This document shows, piece after piece, positions 13,990 to 25,800 of a stretch of 64,000 nucleotides of DNA; position 1 is the stretch's first letter, and every line of letters begins with the position of its first letter. The notes below the pieces were generated by a model. It searched no databases and was not told the DNA's origin. It was given only the letters and a program-made list of their open reading frames with translations. Source of the DNA: Lepidodermella squamata (Eukaryota; Gastrotricha); contig JBLDXI010000045.1 in the NCBI GenBank assembly GCA_047495785.1, positions 124,001 through 188,000 of the forward strand, in the 5' to 3' direction. The translations under genes were made by a program, and so were the position numbers.

Positions 13990-15093
13990 ATGCAACCTGA
14001 GCAGCTTCGCATTCTCCGAGACGCTAGACTCTTACAGGTTTGTCATTTACGATGACATTTTTCTAGCATGCGTTTCATCGTCATTGATAGGGTGAACTAC
14101 GTTGGGCATGTGCCATATTGAAAAATGGTCGATTAGACAGTTCACGCTTATTCATGGACGTCAGTATTCTTGCAAGATTTATTCAAATTCTCTCCGGCCA
14201 AGAGATGCCCCATAGTCTTTACTTCGATCGATCGATACCTCCCGTTACTGCGATGCGGAATATTCTGAACTCTTTGCATCGCTTTGGAATCCGGACGACA
14301 GACATAAACCCTGTCAATCTCATTAGCGGCACCGACAACGATCGCTACAAACTGTTGTGTAGACTTCATGAGCGCTTTGATGCTTCGACCATTCGCAGAG
14401 ATATTGGCCCGTTGACGATCGATACTTCAGTGACTGAAGCACATGGCCAATCCAGCATATTCAGTCAGTCTCGACTTTCTACGACCAATAATCCCGCTGC
14501 CAGTTTGCTAGCTGCGGAACTGCGCGCATCTAGGACGGAAGAAATAAAAAGTAGACCATTAGCTAGTAAGCTTAAGGCTACATGCATTCATGATGCCAAG
14601 TTAATTTCTATGGTTTTAATTTAGATTGTCGGTTTTCCGCTTCAATTTCTCACCAGCTCAACGATGTGAATAAGTTGTGTGGTAACATGCCTGTCGCCAC
14701 TGAGTCGCCCGGAAACAGGTTGACGTCTGCGTCTCGCAGCTGCAGTATGGATTTTCTTTCTCACATATCACTCCAGCTTGGGTAAGAGTTAAGACGTTAA
14801 CCCATATACACTAGAATCATGTATGACATTGTTCACTTAGATCTGTTAATACAACGCTCACCAGAATTGACTCAAAACTCGGCATTATCGCTAGTAAGAT
14901 GGATTTAACTGCCATCGAACAAGGCGCACCCCGAATGACCTACTCGCGCGGAGGATTTTTTCGGCGTTTCTTTGCAAAAATGGGATGTTTTCGCTTTGAC
15001 GTGCGCTCAAAGTCGAAAAGCGTACCAAGTGACCGCACCAAGAGCGCTGCTTCCACGTTTAATTCGAGTAGCCTTTTTGCGACATCAGTATGA
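13990..15093 (+). CDS. CH-like domain protein (CEP95-like?)
   Basis: Proposed exons 13990-14037, 14091-14612, 14657-14781 and 14841-15093 join in frame to 315 residues. Residues of about 15-115 look like a calponin-homology fold: a helix containing FMDVSILARFIQILSGQ, then MRNILNSLHRFGI, INPVNLISG and YKLLCRLHERF. The order and spacing resemble the N-terminal CH-like domain of centrosomal CEP95-type proteins, but I cannot confirm the family. The C-terminal part has a short amphipathic repeat (LTRIDSKLGIIASKM) and a basic tail. The third intron boundary (44-nt intron, weak GTTTTA donor) is the least certain. The last exon overlaps an antisense open frame (14940-15362). Confidence 0.5.
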
Positions 15094-15362
15094 ATGGACA
15101 CTCCACTTCCTTTAATCTTTGCTGTTGACGAAATTCCATTTGATTGATGCCTAATTCGCATAATTTTTACTCTTTTATCCTTTGCTTTACAAAACCCATC
15201 GGTGGAGGTGCTAAATACCGAAGATTTGTTGTAATCTCCTGTTTTGTTTATTGTTTTTACACCTTTGCTCAAATCTACGAAATGCTTCCAGCTATCGAAT
15301 TCTAGTCTTGAATTTTGACTCGACTGCCAACGAACCGCTTCAACCAATTGTTTTGCTTTCAT
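14940..15362 (-). CDS. Hypothetical basic protein, antisense to the CH-like gene
   Basis: A 140-codon ATG-initiated frame lies head-to-head with presenilin, its start 93 bp from the presenilin ATG. The C terminus is strongly basic (SKRKHPIFAKKRRKNPPRE), like a nuclear-localisation or RNA-binding tail. It resembles no family I know. It overlaps the last exon of the plus-strand CH-like gene by 154 bp, so at least one of the two models may be wrong. Confidence 0.3.
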   Translation of the reverse strand: MKAKQLVEAVRWQSSQNSRLEFDSWKHFVDLSKGVKTINKTGDYNKSSVFSTSTDGFCKAKDKRVKIMRIRHQSNGISSTAKIKGSGVSIHTDVAKRLLELNVEAALLVRSLGTLFDFERTSKRKHPIFAKKRRKNPPRE

Positions 15363-15455
15363 TTATTATCTACTTGACAGTTTCTTTGAACAAGGAACTT
15401 GAATGAAGAGTTTTAGATATAACGATTTTCTTTTATTTTGATAGAATGAAATTTT

Positions 15456-17143
15456 ATGGCTTCTACTGAACCCCAGACACCATTGCTACTAGCTGGCGAC
15501 AATCGGAGCTACCAAACAACCGACGATCAATCAGCTGGAAATATGGTAAAATAGCGGATTGTTTTAATAATGCCAAATAATATTAGTTTTAATTTTAGAG
15601 CGCAAGTACGTTAACTACAAATGACTCGCAAACTCGATTGACTGCCGATGCTGATGAATCAGCGGCTGAAACACGCGGTCCGACTCGTCGGCGACGAAAT
15701 CCTCGAAATGGCGACGCTGCTTCAGCTGCACCAGGGGCTCAACCTGGCGCTAACTCAAATCCTGACCATCATGAACCGACGGAAGAGGAGTTGCAAGATA
15801 TGTCGGTCGAAGAGCTAAAATACGGCGCCAAACATTTCATAAAGCTATTTCCGCCAATTACTATCTGCATGATCTTGACGATTATTCTATTGAAAATCGC
15901 TCCGCAGCCGGCTTCAGGTGGCACTTCAGCTGGGGTTGTGTTGTTTGCTGAAAGTTCATCTGGCAGCTGGGAGGACAATTTAGTCGCTGCGTTGAAGAAC
16001 GTGGGCATCGTTGTCACAGCCTTCGTTATCATGACCGTTCTGCTGGTTGTCCTGTACAAATATCGTTGTTATTGTGTATGTTTATTACAAATCGCCCACA
16101 TTTGTTTGATAAAATTTATTATTCTTTCAGATCTTGAAGGCGTGGTTTTCCTTCGCGATTTTCCTCATTTTCTTCTTCTTGTTCACAATAACGATCATCA
16201 CAATCTTGGTTCAAATGGACGTCGCCTTGGATTTTATTTCAGTTTTTATTTTCGTTTGGAACATTGGCGTCCTCGGTGTCATGTCGATTTTGTGGCAGGC
16301 CCCACTGCCTGTCCGCCAAACCTACCACATTCTGGTCTGCTCTCTGATTTCATTTACCCTGGTGCGAATGCTGCCCTCCGTCACCACCTGGATCTTATTA
16401 GCAGCTCTTGTCGTTTGGGACTTGATTGCTGTTCTCACGCCGTGTGGACCCCTCAAAAAACTGATTGAAATCGCCCAATCGCGAAATGAGCAAGAGTCTG
16501 GCGTTTTTAATTCTATTATCTACTCCAGTGCGTGATTTTGTGTGGTTATTAAGGAGGACTTCTTAAAAAATTTTATTATTACAGCTGCGATTGCCTACGG
16601 GTCAGTTGGCACAGGGGATGATGGCGTTGCAGAAACCGGTGGAAACCAACCGCAACCACCTCCTACCCAGCCTGTCCCGCAAGGGCCTGGTCTTCCTAGA
16701 GCCGGCGTCCCCGATCGAGCCAGAGAAGTGCAGGCCGCTTTGAACGGCTCGGACGACCCGTTGTATAACCGTAATAACCACTCATCGCCGCAAGGGTCTC
16801 AACACTCCGAAGACGAGCGTGGCGTTAAACTTGGTCTCGGTGATTTCGTCTTCTACAGCGTTCTTATTGCTCGCGCCACCGAAGATTCAGCTGATTGGAA
16901 TACAACCATGGCGTGTTTTCTCGCGATCCTAGTGGTAAATTGATTTTCAAGGAAAGTTGAATCGATATGCATTGATGAATTATTCAGGGTTTGTGTTTCA
17001 CGCTGATCTTACTTGCCATTTGGAAGCATGCCTTACCAGCTCTTCCGATATCGCTCACATTCGGCCTGATTTTCTATTTCGGTACCAGCAATATAATTTC
17101 GCCGTTCACCGACAGTCTCGCCGTGAACATGCTTGTCATATAG
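15456..17143 (+). CDS. PSEN: Presenilin, catalytic subunit of gamma-secretase
   Basis: Exons 15456-15545, 15599-16075, 16131-16527, 16585-16934 and 16988-17143 join in frame to 489 residues (introns 52-57 nt). The protein is an intramembrane aspartyl protease with nine TM helices that cleaves Notch- and APP-type substrates in the gamma-secretase complex. The second catalytic Asp is in the [11 protein letters not shown] motif of TM7. The first is in TM6 ([16 protein letters not shown]), where the usual Tyr before Asp is Trp. The C-terminal PALP motif is intact ([12 protein letters not shown]). The acidic/proline-rich N terminus and the hydrophilic loop between TM6 and TM7 (Q/P-rich, with [13 protein letters not shown]) are typical of the family. 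The start is the first ATG after a strong acceptor-like TTTATTTTGATAG. TMED10 follows 243 bp downstream. Confidence 0.95.
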
Positions 17144-17386
17144 CGATAGCTTTTTCTACAAACGGATCCAAAGATATTGCCGGCTTTCGATGTTTCATAT
17201 TATATTATAAATACTATTCCAAGCTGTTTTTCAACTGGTGTTTCTGTAATTTTGTCCTTCTGAAGGGCTGTGAAAAAAACCGACTTCATTTCCGCTTGCT
17301 AGCCGTGTATTCTATGAATATTGTTCTTATTTGGAAGAAAAATGGACGTGATTTCAACTATTAATTTTACCCTTCTTTTCCTTTAG

Positions 17387-18135
17387 ATGGGCAAGCCATA
17401 TTGCGCCTCCGTTGTTTTAGTAACTTTGTTCGCGCTTCTTGCGCCTGTGACCTCGCTCATTTTCTTTCTCGAACCAAATACTGAGAAATGCCTGCGCGAC
17501 GAGGTTCACAAAGACGTCCTCATCACTGGTGATTACGCTGTTCTCGGCGATCCCGTCGGCCATGTTATCAGCGTCCGGGTACTTGACAGCCGTCAGCAGG
17601 TCCTCCACAAAAAGGACAACGTTCAAAAGCAAAAGGGCAAATTTACCTCAACTGTAGACCAGTTTGACGTCCTCCAAATTTGCTTTAAAAGCACCGTTGC
17701 TCATGGTAATTTTGAATGCCATCAAATTGCGTCATATGATGAACGGCTATATTTTTAGATACTGGGAACATCATTGCCGCTGAAATCTCGCTGGATTTGA
17801 AGCATGGTATCGAGACCAAGGCCTATGAACAAATCGCCGAGGCCGAAAAGCTGAAGCCTATGGAGGTTGAGCTGAAGAAATTGGAAGATTTGGCCGAGTC
17901 TATTGTTAAGGATTTCATGAACATGAAAGCGGCGGAGGAAGAGATGCGCGACACTAATGGTATGAAAATTTCTATTCAAAATCTATAAATTATTTATTAA
18001 ATATTTTTTCCAGAGTCTACGCATTCCCGAGTGTTGTATTTTAGCTTGTTCTCCGTGTTTTGCCTTCTTGGTCTCGCCTGCTGGCAAGTCCTGTATCTCC
18101 GCCAATATTTCAAGAGACAGAAGCTGATCGACTAA
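17387..18135 (+). CDS. TMED10: TMED10, p24-family ER-Golgi cargo receptor
   Basis: Exons 17387-17705, 17759-17959 and 18014-18135 give 213 residues. Order: signal peptide, GOLD domain with the two family cysteines (EKCLRDE and LQICFK), coiled-coil stem ([19 protein letters not shown]), one TM helix and a short cytosolic tail ending FKRQKLID. The tail keeps the FF/aromatic-plus-dilysine style COPII/COPI signal in modified form. p24 proteins sort GPI-anchored cargo in early secretory vesicles. TMED10 is also a known gamma-secretase-associated modulator, so its position directly behind presenilin on the same strand is notable. The ATG immediately follows an acceptor-like TTTTCCTTTAG. A polyadenylation signal lies at 18289-18294. 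Confidence 0.95.
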
Positions 18136-18288
18136 ACCAGCTGGATGCATCCATGGAACTAGATCACTGCTGCAGAATAGGAGTACAAATTATTGTAATA
18201 ACAACAATTATTACTGAAAACCATAATAATATTATATTATTAAGTGGCATTTTGTTCAACTATCACAAACTGATATAAATTTCGGGAG

Positions 18289-18294
18289 AATAAA
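18289..18294 (+). terminator. Polyadenylation signal AATAAA (TMED10)
   Basis: AATAAA lies 154 bp after the TMED10 stop on the same strand. The 640 bp from here to TRNT1 contain one unconvincing 88-codon ORF and otherwise nothing recognisable. Confidence 0.6.
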
Positions 18295-18931
18295 GTAATG
18301 TTCGAGTGCCTCTGGTTCTATCTGTCTGTCGCTTTCCTACCCTCAAATGGGCCTTTGCAATCTTTGATGGATGCGTTTAAATTGAAAAAACAAGCAGGAA
18401 TTCGCGGTATGGTTGTGCTTAAACTATTATTCAACGTTGTGATCTTCATTCCGCTATTCCTTATTATTCATCGCATGAATATGATTGAGCATTGCGTCAT
18501 ATATAGCTCGCACCAAAAGTCATTATCCGAACCCTATAAATATAAGCGTGCCGTTTCACTATAGGCCCAAATCCACACTTTTATCTCGGTTGACTTATAT
18601 AGGAACTTTGCGTCTTGATAAAGGCGATTTATGAGCTCATTATTTCTGTATTTATGACGGTCTGACTTGTTGTTTTGGCGGTGTGGGAATCCGACGACTC
18701 ATAACATTACGATTATTATTATTCATGATATCTAATATTTACCGGTATTGTGAAACATTACCTGTCTCTAGGCGCTATTATTGTAATTATTATCTTATTC
18801 GTGAAATTTATGCTATTTGGGCGTGAAATGCGAGAGAGCTTCAAGTGAGAAGTGAGAAATAAAATTCAACTTTTGAACAAACCGTATTTTGTTTGTATTT
18901 TAGAAATTATTCTTATGACACTGAAAACCGC

Positions 18932-20594
18932 ATGATTACCAAGTTTTTGGCCTCACTTGTGATAAGCCGCTGTTTTGCCTCGAAAGCTAACCGCATTCCG
19001 CCTGTTTTTGATAAAATCGTAAAATTGACCCGTGGGAATCTAAAAATGATCAAGGTCGAACCAGATAAGTGGCAGTCAATTGTAACCCCCGAGGTTTCGC
19101 ACCTGTCTGACCTGTTCGCGAAATACGGCTTTCAAATCAGGATAGCCGGCGGGGCAGTGCGAGACATTTTGCAAGGAAAAATTCCAGAGGATGTTGATTT
19201 CGCCACAAATGCCTTACCTGATGAAATGAAGGACATGTTTACGAAGGAAAATATTCGAATGCTCAACTTGAAGGGCGAGAAGCATGGAACAGTTACCGTA
19301 AGGCTGAATGATAAGGAAAATTTCGAGGTCACTACGCTTCGAATTGACGTGAAAACCGACGGTCGCCATGCGGAAGTCGAATTCACGAAAGACTGGGCCC
19401 TCGATGCTGGGCGCCGGGATCTCACCGTTAATGCAATGTTTTTAGGTACCTGCAGTAAATTTATTTACCTCAGAGAGTGAAACCTTATTTTTCTATTAAA
19501 GAACTCGACGGTACATTGCATGACTATTTCGGTGGCATGGAGGACCTTGCGGCGCGGCGGGTTCGATTCGTTGGCAACCCGGTTGATCGAATCCAGGAAG
19601 ATTACCTGAGAATTCTCCGCTATTTCAGGTAAAATTCTCGTCACGTGACAAATCTTTTCAACTAGGTTTTTTTTGCAGGTTTTACTCGAGAATCGCTGAA
19701 AGTCCCAACAGCCATGATAGCGATACGTTGAAGGCAATTCAAGACAACGCTCAGGGCTTATCAAGTAAATTCTGTTGCCTTCATTTATTTATTTTATTAT
19801 CGTTTTTAATTTCAGGAATATCTGGTGAAAGAATCTGGACTGAGCTTCGCAAGTTTGTCAATGCGAGATACGGCCCTGAATTGATTGATCTGATGTTCAA
19901 ACTCAACCTTGGGCCACCCATGGGTATTCAATTTAATTAAATTTAACGATTTAGCTATCAAATTATGTCGTCGCAGGGTTTCCCGAGAGCGCCCATAACA
20001 GAACGTCCCTGGCCAGTAAAGTTTACGCTAATTCGATCAAATACAAGCCAGAGCCTGTCACAATATTAAGCGCTCTTCTCGAAAACGACCAAGAGGTTGA
20101 TTAGAGATGATATGCCAATTGCATCATTTTTTTACATAATTTCATAGGCAAAATTGTTGAATCAGCGGTTGAAGCTTTCAAACGATGAATTGGGGACAAT
20201 TATGCTGATTATCAAATTCCGTCCCAATGTTGAAGATGGTAAACCTATAGAATGGTATAAGCGCCTCATCGCCGAACTGTACCATGTTGATCCTCGTTGC
20301 CGCGGTGATCAGGCTAAAATGCGAGTTGCGGAGCTTGCGAAATATTGTGGCAATGGTGATCTATCTTCAGAAATAATCGACTGGGCCATTCCTGCTTTCC
20401 CGGTCGAAGGTTACGATCTAATGAATATGGGAGTTCCTAAGGGCAAGCAGTTCGGCATTTTAGTCAATGATTTGAAAATGCAATGGATCAAGAGTGATTT
20501 TACTCTTACCCGTGATGAACTTTTGCAAATAGTGAAACAATTTGTTGATGATAATAGCCCGAGCAAAGACCGCTCTCCTATTGCTAAGCCTTAA
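18932..20594 (+). CDS. TRNT1: TRNT1, CCA-adding tRNA nucleotidyltransferase
   Basis: Six exons (18932-19445, 19502-19628, 19679-19764, 19816-19923, 19977-20095, 20148-20594) join to 466 residues. The protein adds or repairs the 3' CCA of nuclear and mitochondrial tRNAs. The class II nucleotidyltransferase head is clear: [14 protein letters not shown], then the metal-binding [15 protein letters not shown] and [14 protein letters not shown], followed by the ERI/FYSRIAE helical body. The Arg/Ser-rich, Phe-rich N terminus ([15 protein letters not shown]) suits a mitochondrial presequence. A 6-codon upstream ATG frame (18915) overlaps the start, and an acceptor-like TTTGTATTTTAG sits 28 bp upstream of the chosen ATG. 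Confidence 0.95.
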
Positions 20595-20641
20595 CGTTAT
20601 TTTAAACGCGGTGATATTTTGGTTTGCCGTATTTTCAGCTG

Positions 20642-20647
20642 AATAAA
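20642..20647 (+). terminator. Polyadenylation signal AATAAA (TRNT1)
   Basis: AATAAA lies 47 bp after the TRNT1 stop. The convergent CCDC97 gene has its own signal on the opposite strand at 20673-20678. The two 3' ends therefore probably overlap or abut within the 102-bp gap between stop codons. Confidence 0.65.
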
Positions 20648-20696
20648 AAGACATTTAGTTTCAAATAACGTTTTTATTCAATTAATTGCAAAATAT

Positions 20697-21602
20697 TTAA
20701 AATTTTGAAAGATCCATTGTCATATAGTCATCAACTTCATCGTCCGCTTTTGATATCGATATAGCATCCGGCTCATCATTTACGACTAGATTTATATCTT
20801 CCGAATCAAAATAAGCATCCTCCTGATCCTGCTGCATGGCTTCACTAATTTTTGCTGGGTCAGGCCTGAAAAAAATAAACGTGATATAAATCAAACAATG
20901 GGATAAACAAACAAACAGCAGATCGCCAGGATTATCGTCTTTTCCGCTGAGAAATCTTTCCTCCATTTGAGACACAAATTCCCTGGTGAGAATCTCTTTT
21001 TCAGCGGCTGAACATTTTGGCCCATTGAATGCCATTTCAGTATCTTCATCGTCTTCGTCGAATTCTTCGACGCCTTGTGTATCGTTCAGTACTCGACCTG
21101 CCTCGCCCTCCCTTTCCAACATGTTGTTGAATAGATCAGCCGTACGTAGATGATCGATTTGGCCCAGAAGCATTTGAGATGCTGTATTGTATGTATTATA
21201 TTCTTGCCGAGCAAGTTTGTTTACGTCTTCCTCAGTCAGATATTGACCAACCAATTCATCATAAAGCACCGGATTGCGAGTTTTCATTTCGCCCAACGTA
21301 AAGTAGTTCCCTTCTTCAGCCATCTTTTTCATTGCGAGGAATCTTTCATTTCTGCCGATGATGTCAGCCTTTCGATTAAGGTTTCGAATTTTGCGCGAAT
21401 ATAAGAAAAATAGCCCGTCGTTATTCAACATTTTGCGAAGTTGAAGCAAATGATCGATAGACATTTCTCGCCAATAAGTTTCAACAAACAACCTCGGAGA
21501 TGTTGCCAACATTTCTACAGCGGATTGAGAAGAATTAGATTGAATCTCCCGCTGAGAGATCTCCGTGGCTAAGAGCCTGAGAGAACACTCTTCATCTGTC
21601 AT
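20697..21602 (-). CDS. CCDC97: CCDC97-like protein
   Basis: Two exons (21602-20917, 20865-20697; 51-nt intron) give 284 residues. The conserved CCDC97 C-terminal domain is recognisable: NERFLAMKKMAEEGNYFTLG, NPVLYDELVGQYLTEEDV, a long acidic stretch (EEFDEDDEDTEMAF), EFVSQMEERFLSGKDDNPG and the closing acidic AYFDSEDINL. CCDC97 is reported with U2-snRNP/SF3B components and is thought to act in spliceosome biology. That role is family knowledge, not visible here. The start lies 82 bp after the CUTC stop on the same strand, with acceptor-like TTTTAG sequences in between. Confidence 0.85.
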   Translation of the reverse strand: MTDEECSLRLLATEISQREIQSNSSQSAVEMLATSPRLFVETYWREMSIDHLLQLRKMLNNDGLFFLYSRKIRNLNRKADIIGRNERFLAMKKMAEEGNYFTLGEMKTRNPVLYDELVGQYLTEEDVNKLARQEYNTYNTASQMLLGQIDHLRTADLFNNMLEREGEAGRVLNDTQGVEEFDEDDEDTEMAFNGPKCSAAEKEILTREFVSQMEERFLSGKDDNPGDLLFVCLSHCLIYITFIFFRPDPAKISEAMQQDQEDAYFDSEDINLVVNDEPDAISISKADDEVDDYMTMDLSKF

Positions 21603-21684
21603 TTTTCATTATCTAAAACCAGCCTAAAATTTGCAAAGCTGTACATATAATCGAATTGTCATGATGAATTTGAAATTTAAATAA

Positions 21685-22479
21685 TCAATGGCTTTGAATA
21701 CTAGCGCACAAGGATCGAACTATATCAGCACTAGTTTCTGTGCAAGCGCCAAATGAGGCCATTAACCTCTGATCAATGCTAACAGAGTCGACTGATTTAG
21801 ATGAAGTCTTACAGGATGAATGGATTTCAAGGCATTTTGTTTGTTCAATGATTGAAGCCGCATTGTCACAGTTCACACCGCTGCCGGGCATAATGAGCAC
21901 ACCAAGCTTTTTGACAGCTACGTGTTGTGATATAGCTTTAATAACATCACATCCATCTTTCGCATTCAACTGGCCGCCGCTTGTTAGTATCCTGGCAAAA
22001 CCAAGTTCAGCAATATCTTGAACAAGCTTGAAAGAATAATTTAAATTCCAGCTATGCTTGGCCAAGCTGTAATCGAACGCTCGATGGAAAGTAACCGGGA
22101 ATGGCGCACAGATTTGCAAGAGCTGCTTACAAGCAGTTACATCGAGTTCACCCGAAAGAGTGAGAACGCCAAATACAAAACCATTGATGCCATCAATTTT
22201 TTTAAAGTCTTCGATATCGGCAATCATCGACTGCAACTCGGCCGATGAATATGAAAAGTCCCCAACTCGGGGTCTTATCATCACAAAAATATCTGTTCTA
22301 CCATGCCCGGAACTGTTTTGCCGCAGTTCGCAAACAGCTTGAATAAACCCAGCCGTTGGTGTCAAGCCACCAACCGCCAATGCAGAGCACAGTTCAAGCC
22401 TCCCGGCACCACCCAAAATTGCAGATTTAGCACTAGATAAGCAGTCAACAGGTACCTCTAGCAAAACTTGGCTAGGCAT
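21685..22479 (-). CDS. CUTC: CutC copper homeostasis protein homologue
   Basis: Single exon. I chose the internal ATG at 22479 (264 residues). The frame is open to an earlier ATG at 22563, which would add 28 residues (292 in total) resembling a possible targeting peptide. Family motifs of this TIM-barrel protein are present: VPVDCLSSAKSAILGGAGRL, GGLTPTAGFI, FVMIRPRVGDFSYS, GFVFGVL, FPVTFHRAFD and RILTSGGQ. CutC proteins are linked to copper tolerance, but the biochemistry is poorly defined. Between FHRAFD and LVQDIAEL there is an in-frame insertion of about 8-10 residues compared with usual members, and no GT donor that would allow an intron. It lies head-to-head with CFAP61 (332 bp apart) and is the likely first gene of a CUTC-CCDC97 pair. 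Confidence 0.9.
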   Translation of the reverse strand: MPSQVLLEVPVDCLSSAKSAILGGAGRLELCSALAVGGLTPTAGFIQAVCELRQNSSGHGRTDIFVMIRPRVGDFSYSSAELQSMIADIEDFKKIDGINGFVFGVLTLSGELDVTACKQLLQICAPFPVTFHRAFDYSLAKHSWNLNYSFKLVQDIAELGFARILTSGGQLNAKDGCDVIKAISQHVAVKKLGVLIMPGSGVNCDNAASIIEQTKCLEIHSSCKTSSKSVDSVSIDQRLMASFGACTETSADIVRSLCASIQSH

Positions 22480-22810
22480 AGCGAGTGTCGAGCGAGAAGC
22501 AGGGAGCTGAATAAGGTAGGGCGCGGAAAGTGAATATCTTTGAATGAAATGTCGCGCTGGCAAATCTCAAAATCCAAAAAAATCGCAGGAATTTCAAATA
22601 TTTTTAGCGGGCGTTCTTGACGTTGTTTATAAATTTAATATTATTTAACAAAAATTGTAAAACAAATACCCTAATATCATATTTTGTAAACGTTGCTATG
22701 GCAATGGCATTCCAAACGCATCCATCTAAAATTCTGAACCTACTTCAACCTTGGATCAACATCGTTTTGCGCTTCCTGCAACAAAGAATACCGGCTTGCT
22801 TTGATTAAAC

Positions 22811-25800
22811 ATGAGTCGTGCAGGTAAAACTCCGGATGGAGCCTTTGATATCGTCATCAGACGAACAGAAGCAGGAGACGCGCCTGGAATCGAATCTATG
22901 ATAAAGCCTGAAATCGAAAACGTCTTTGGCAGAATCAACGTGCTGAAGATCATGTTTGTCCTAAAATATGTTGCTTTTTGTCTTACTATGTTTATGCTTC
23001 ATAGGGAGAGATCGCTGATATCTATATCCGTTTTGTCAACAGATGAACAAGTTCTCGCTCACGGCGATTTTTCTGATAAACCAAATCATGATATTGCATC
23101 TCAAACGGAATGGTTGGCGTGGCTCGGTCAATATTTTGACGTTCCAAAGCTTACGGCCATTAATACAGTGTTTCTGCATCTGTTCGTTTGTCAGCCAGAG
23201 TTTTCTTCCTCTCTTGCTCCCGAGCTGATTAACCACATGTTTTCGCTGATGCCTCATGTTCATTATTGCTTGTTCTTGGTTCCCAGAGGCCTATTTCCAG
23301 GTAAATATATTTTCACGCTTATGCTGACATGGAATCACCCGTAAATAATTTAGACAAAGCGATCTCTGGCTACTTTCAAGAAATACCGTTGCGGAACAAA
23401 GATGTCAAACCAGATCGAGTTGTTGTGTTTATGGCTCAGAGATCTAATCACGTACCCGTGTTGCACGTCCGCTTAGCGAAAGCTGAAGACAATGACGACT
23501 TAGCTCCGTTGTTCAATGCACAATCTGATCATTTGCGAAACACTTACGGTGACTTTTATCTTGCCGAGCTGATTGAGGCCCAAGACGAGATAATGAAGTG
23601 CATTGTTGTCGAGGTGATTAAATGATTTCAGCATGTTTTATCAAAACCTTTATTTTGACCTCCGTAGAGCGACAGCAAAGCTGTTGGATTTCTTTCTGTT
23701 ACTGGAGAAGTGGATTTGGACGGGCTTGAAACGGCTTTTCAACTTGAGCCTTTCAATTACTTGCGCAAATTATTACCCCCAAGCCCTGAAACTCCCAAGC
23801 CAAAAGAGATCGATGAAAGCCAAGAAGAGGCAGGCGAAACAGAAGTTGTTGAGGTCGAACCTCCACCAAGGCCAAAGGGCCCCTCAAATGCTATTTGCAT
23901 CCAGTTGTTTGCGATTGATGAAGCGTATGAGACGCGGTCCACCGACTTCCTACCCCGGCTGTTTGAACTTTTCCCGGATCGCGAGTATGTTGTCATAGCT
24001 GTCCCGCATCTCACTCCTGAATTTCAGCTGCTAAAGCAATTTGTGGTGAGTATTAACATGTTAAGTAATACTTGAAATATTCTTATGACTCTGATGTAAT
24101 TTGCAGCGTGTTCCTCCACACCCTACTGCCGTAGTTCCTCAGCAACTCTACGTTTTCAGCAAATATGGGCTTCTGAGGTATTTTAAAATAAATATTAAAC
24201 CGAAAATAACGGGTCACCGTCTTTGCTCAAAGAGTATTCGTTTTATTATAAAACGTGCAAATTTCTTTCACAAGCAAAAGCATCATAGTCTTTTCCACTT
24301 CATTTTACGCGGATATTACGTTTATACTGAAGATAAAGATAGCCATATCTAAAAATGGCACTTTATCATTTTTTTACACTAATTTCGAAAAGAGACGAAA
24401 GATCACTAGTGTGCGCTAATCGAACAAATATGAGGCGCTGAGAGAGAGCGAGCGATTTTTACAGAAATATACCGACTAGTTTGATACTTTATTTTCCAAG
24501 ACATTAATAATCAAATAGAGAACAATTTTTCAAAGTTTCCGTTCAAGAAATAAATCTAGCTAAGTTGCTCCCCACTGTTATCACCAACAAACATATCATC
24601 GCCGCCGTCCATATCGTCGAGATCGCCTAGCATAGCGACTAATCGGCCGAGGTATTCGGTCTGCTTGCTTTCATTAGCCACCCGTTTACGCTCGAGTTGC
24701 AGTAGTTGATTCTGCATTCTCAGCTGTTGCTCTTGCATCTTCACAATTTTCTCGAGCAGCTCAGTCTGCCGGTTACTGGCCGACGATGAGGAAGAAGATG
24801 GACCGGCGACGGGACTTTGCTCACCAGTTGTAGTTTGCTGAAGTCTTTTCACTGGCTGCGTGACAGATGGGGGATGTAGTGTCGAAGATGTCGCTGGATG
24901 AGGCGTCGCCGTTGTTGGCCGTTGCGAAGTCGAGATCACCGCTTGTTGTTGATTTTGGTGGCTGAGATTTAGCGTAGCGCTCGGGCTCGATCGATTCACA
25001 ACTTGAGGCGAATTAGGCTCACGCTTCACCTCCGGTGTGAGGGCAACGGGTTTTTGATGTGCGGTCTGAGGAGCAGGCATAGCTTTTGTCAACTCCATCG
25101 GAGTGCTTCGAGCAGTACCAGCAGCCGACGCTGGAGAACGGCCCCAGCTGCCCGTAGATGACGGCGGTTCTCTTTTCGAATAAATCGCGTGTAGCTGCTT
25201 GAAAAACGGCGCGTCAGGGAATGTTCCTGTCGACTGGAACGTCTCGAGTTGGCGCTTGTAGAACGTGTAGACGTCTCGCCACTTCTCCCTCGCCTGCGAG
25301 TCGGTTCTTTGGAAGCCCCGGGCCCTCAAGCCCTCGCCAATAGTCTCCCATAACCGCCTTCCGACTAAATTCGGGTATTTTCCGAACAACTCGATCAACG
25401 TTCGAGTTTCGTTATCATTCCATCTTTGGCCATTCCACCGTTTGTTTGGCACAGCCCCGGATGCGTTATTTCGGATAGGACCAGCCGATGACGCAACCTG
25501 GCCTGACCCACTAGCTCGACCCGGCGAGGCTGAGTTGGCGTTTGAGCGAGGTAGGGGAGGGTGGAAAGACTGACGTGAAGATTTGCCATCGGCCGATCCG
25601 CAACCTGATGACCCCATCGAGTCTTGTTGCTGGTAATCGTCGAGGGCGAGGGGCGCATCACTGCCGTCACCGCTTGTTGTCGCGGCCTCGTGGTCGTACA
25701 GCAAATCGGCGCCGGCGCCACTCATTCCAATCCCGTCATCAACACCATCGTTGCTGTGTTGTTGAAGATGTTCGTCAGGCACGTACATTTCATCCGGGTA

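Noticed and set aside
18298-18564. 88-codon ORF between TMED10 and TRNT1
   Set aside because: It begins 4 bp after a polyadenylation signal and has no recognisable domain or splice context.
22010-22080. Intron inside CUTC around the extra residues after FHRAFD
   Set aside because: No GT donor is present at the left edge and the frame is open throughout, so it is treated as an in-frame insertion.
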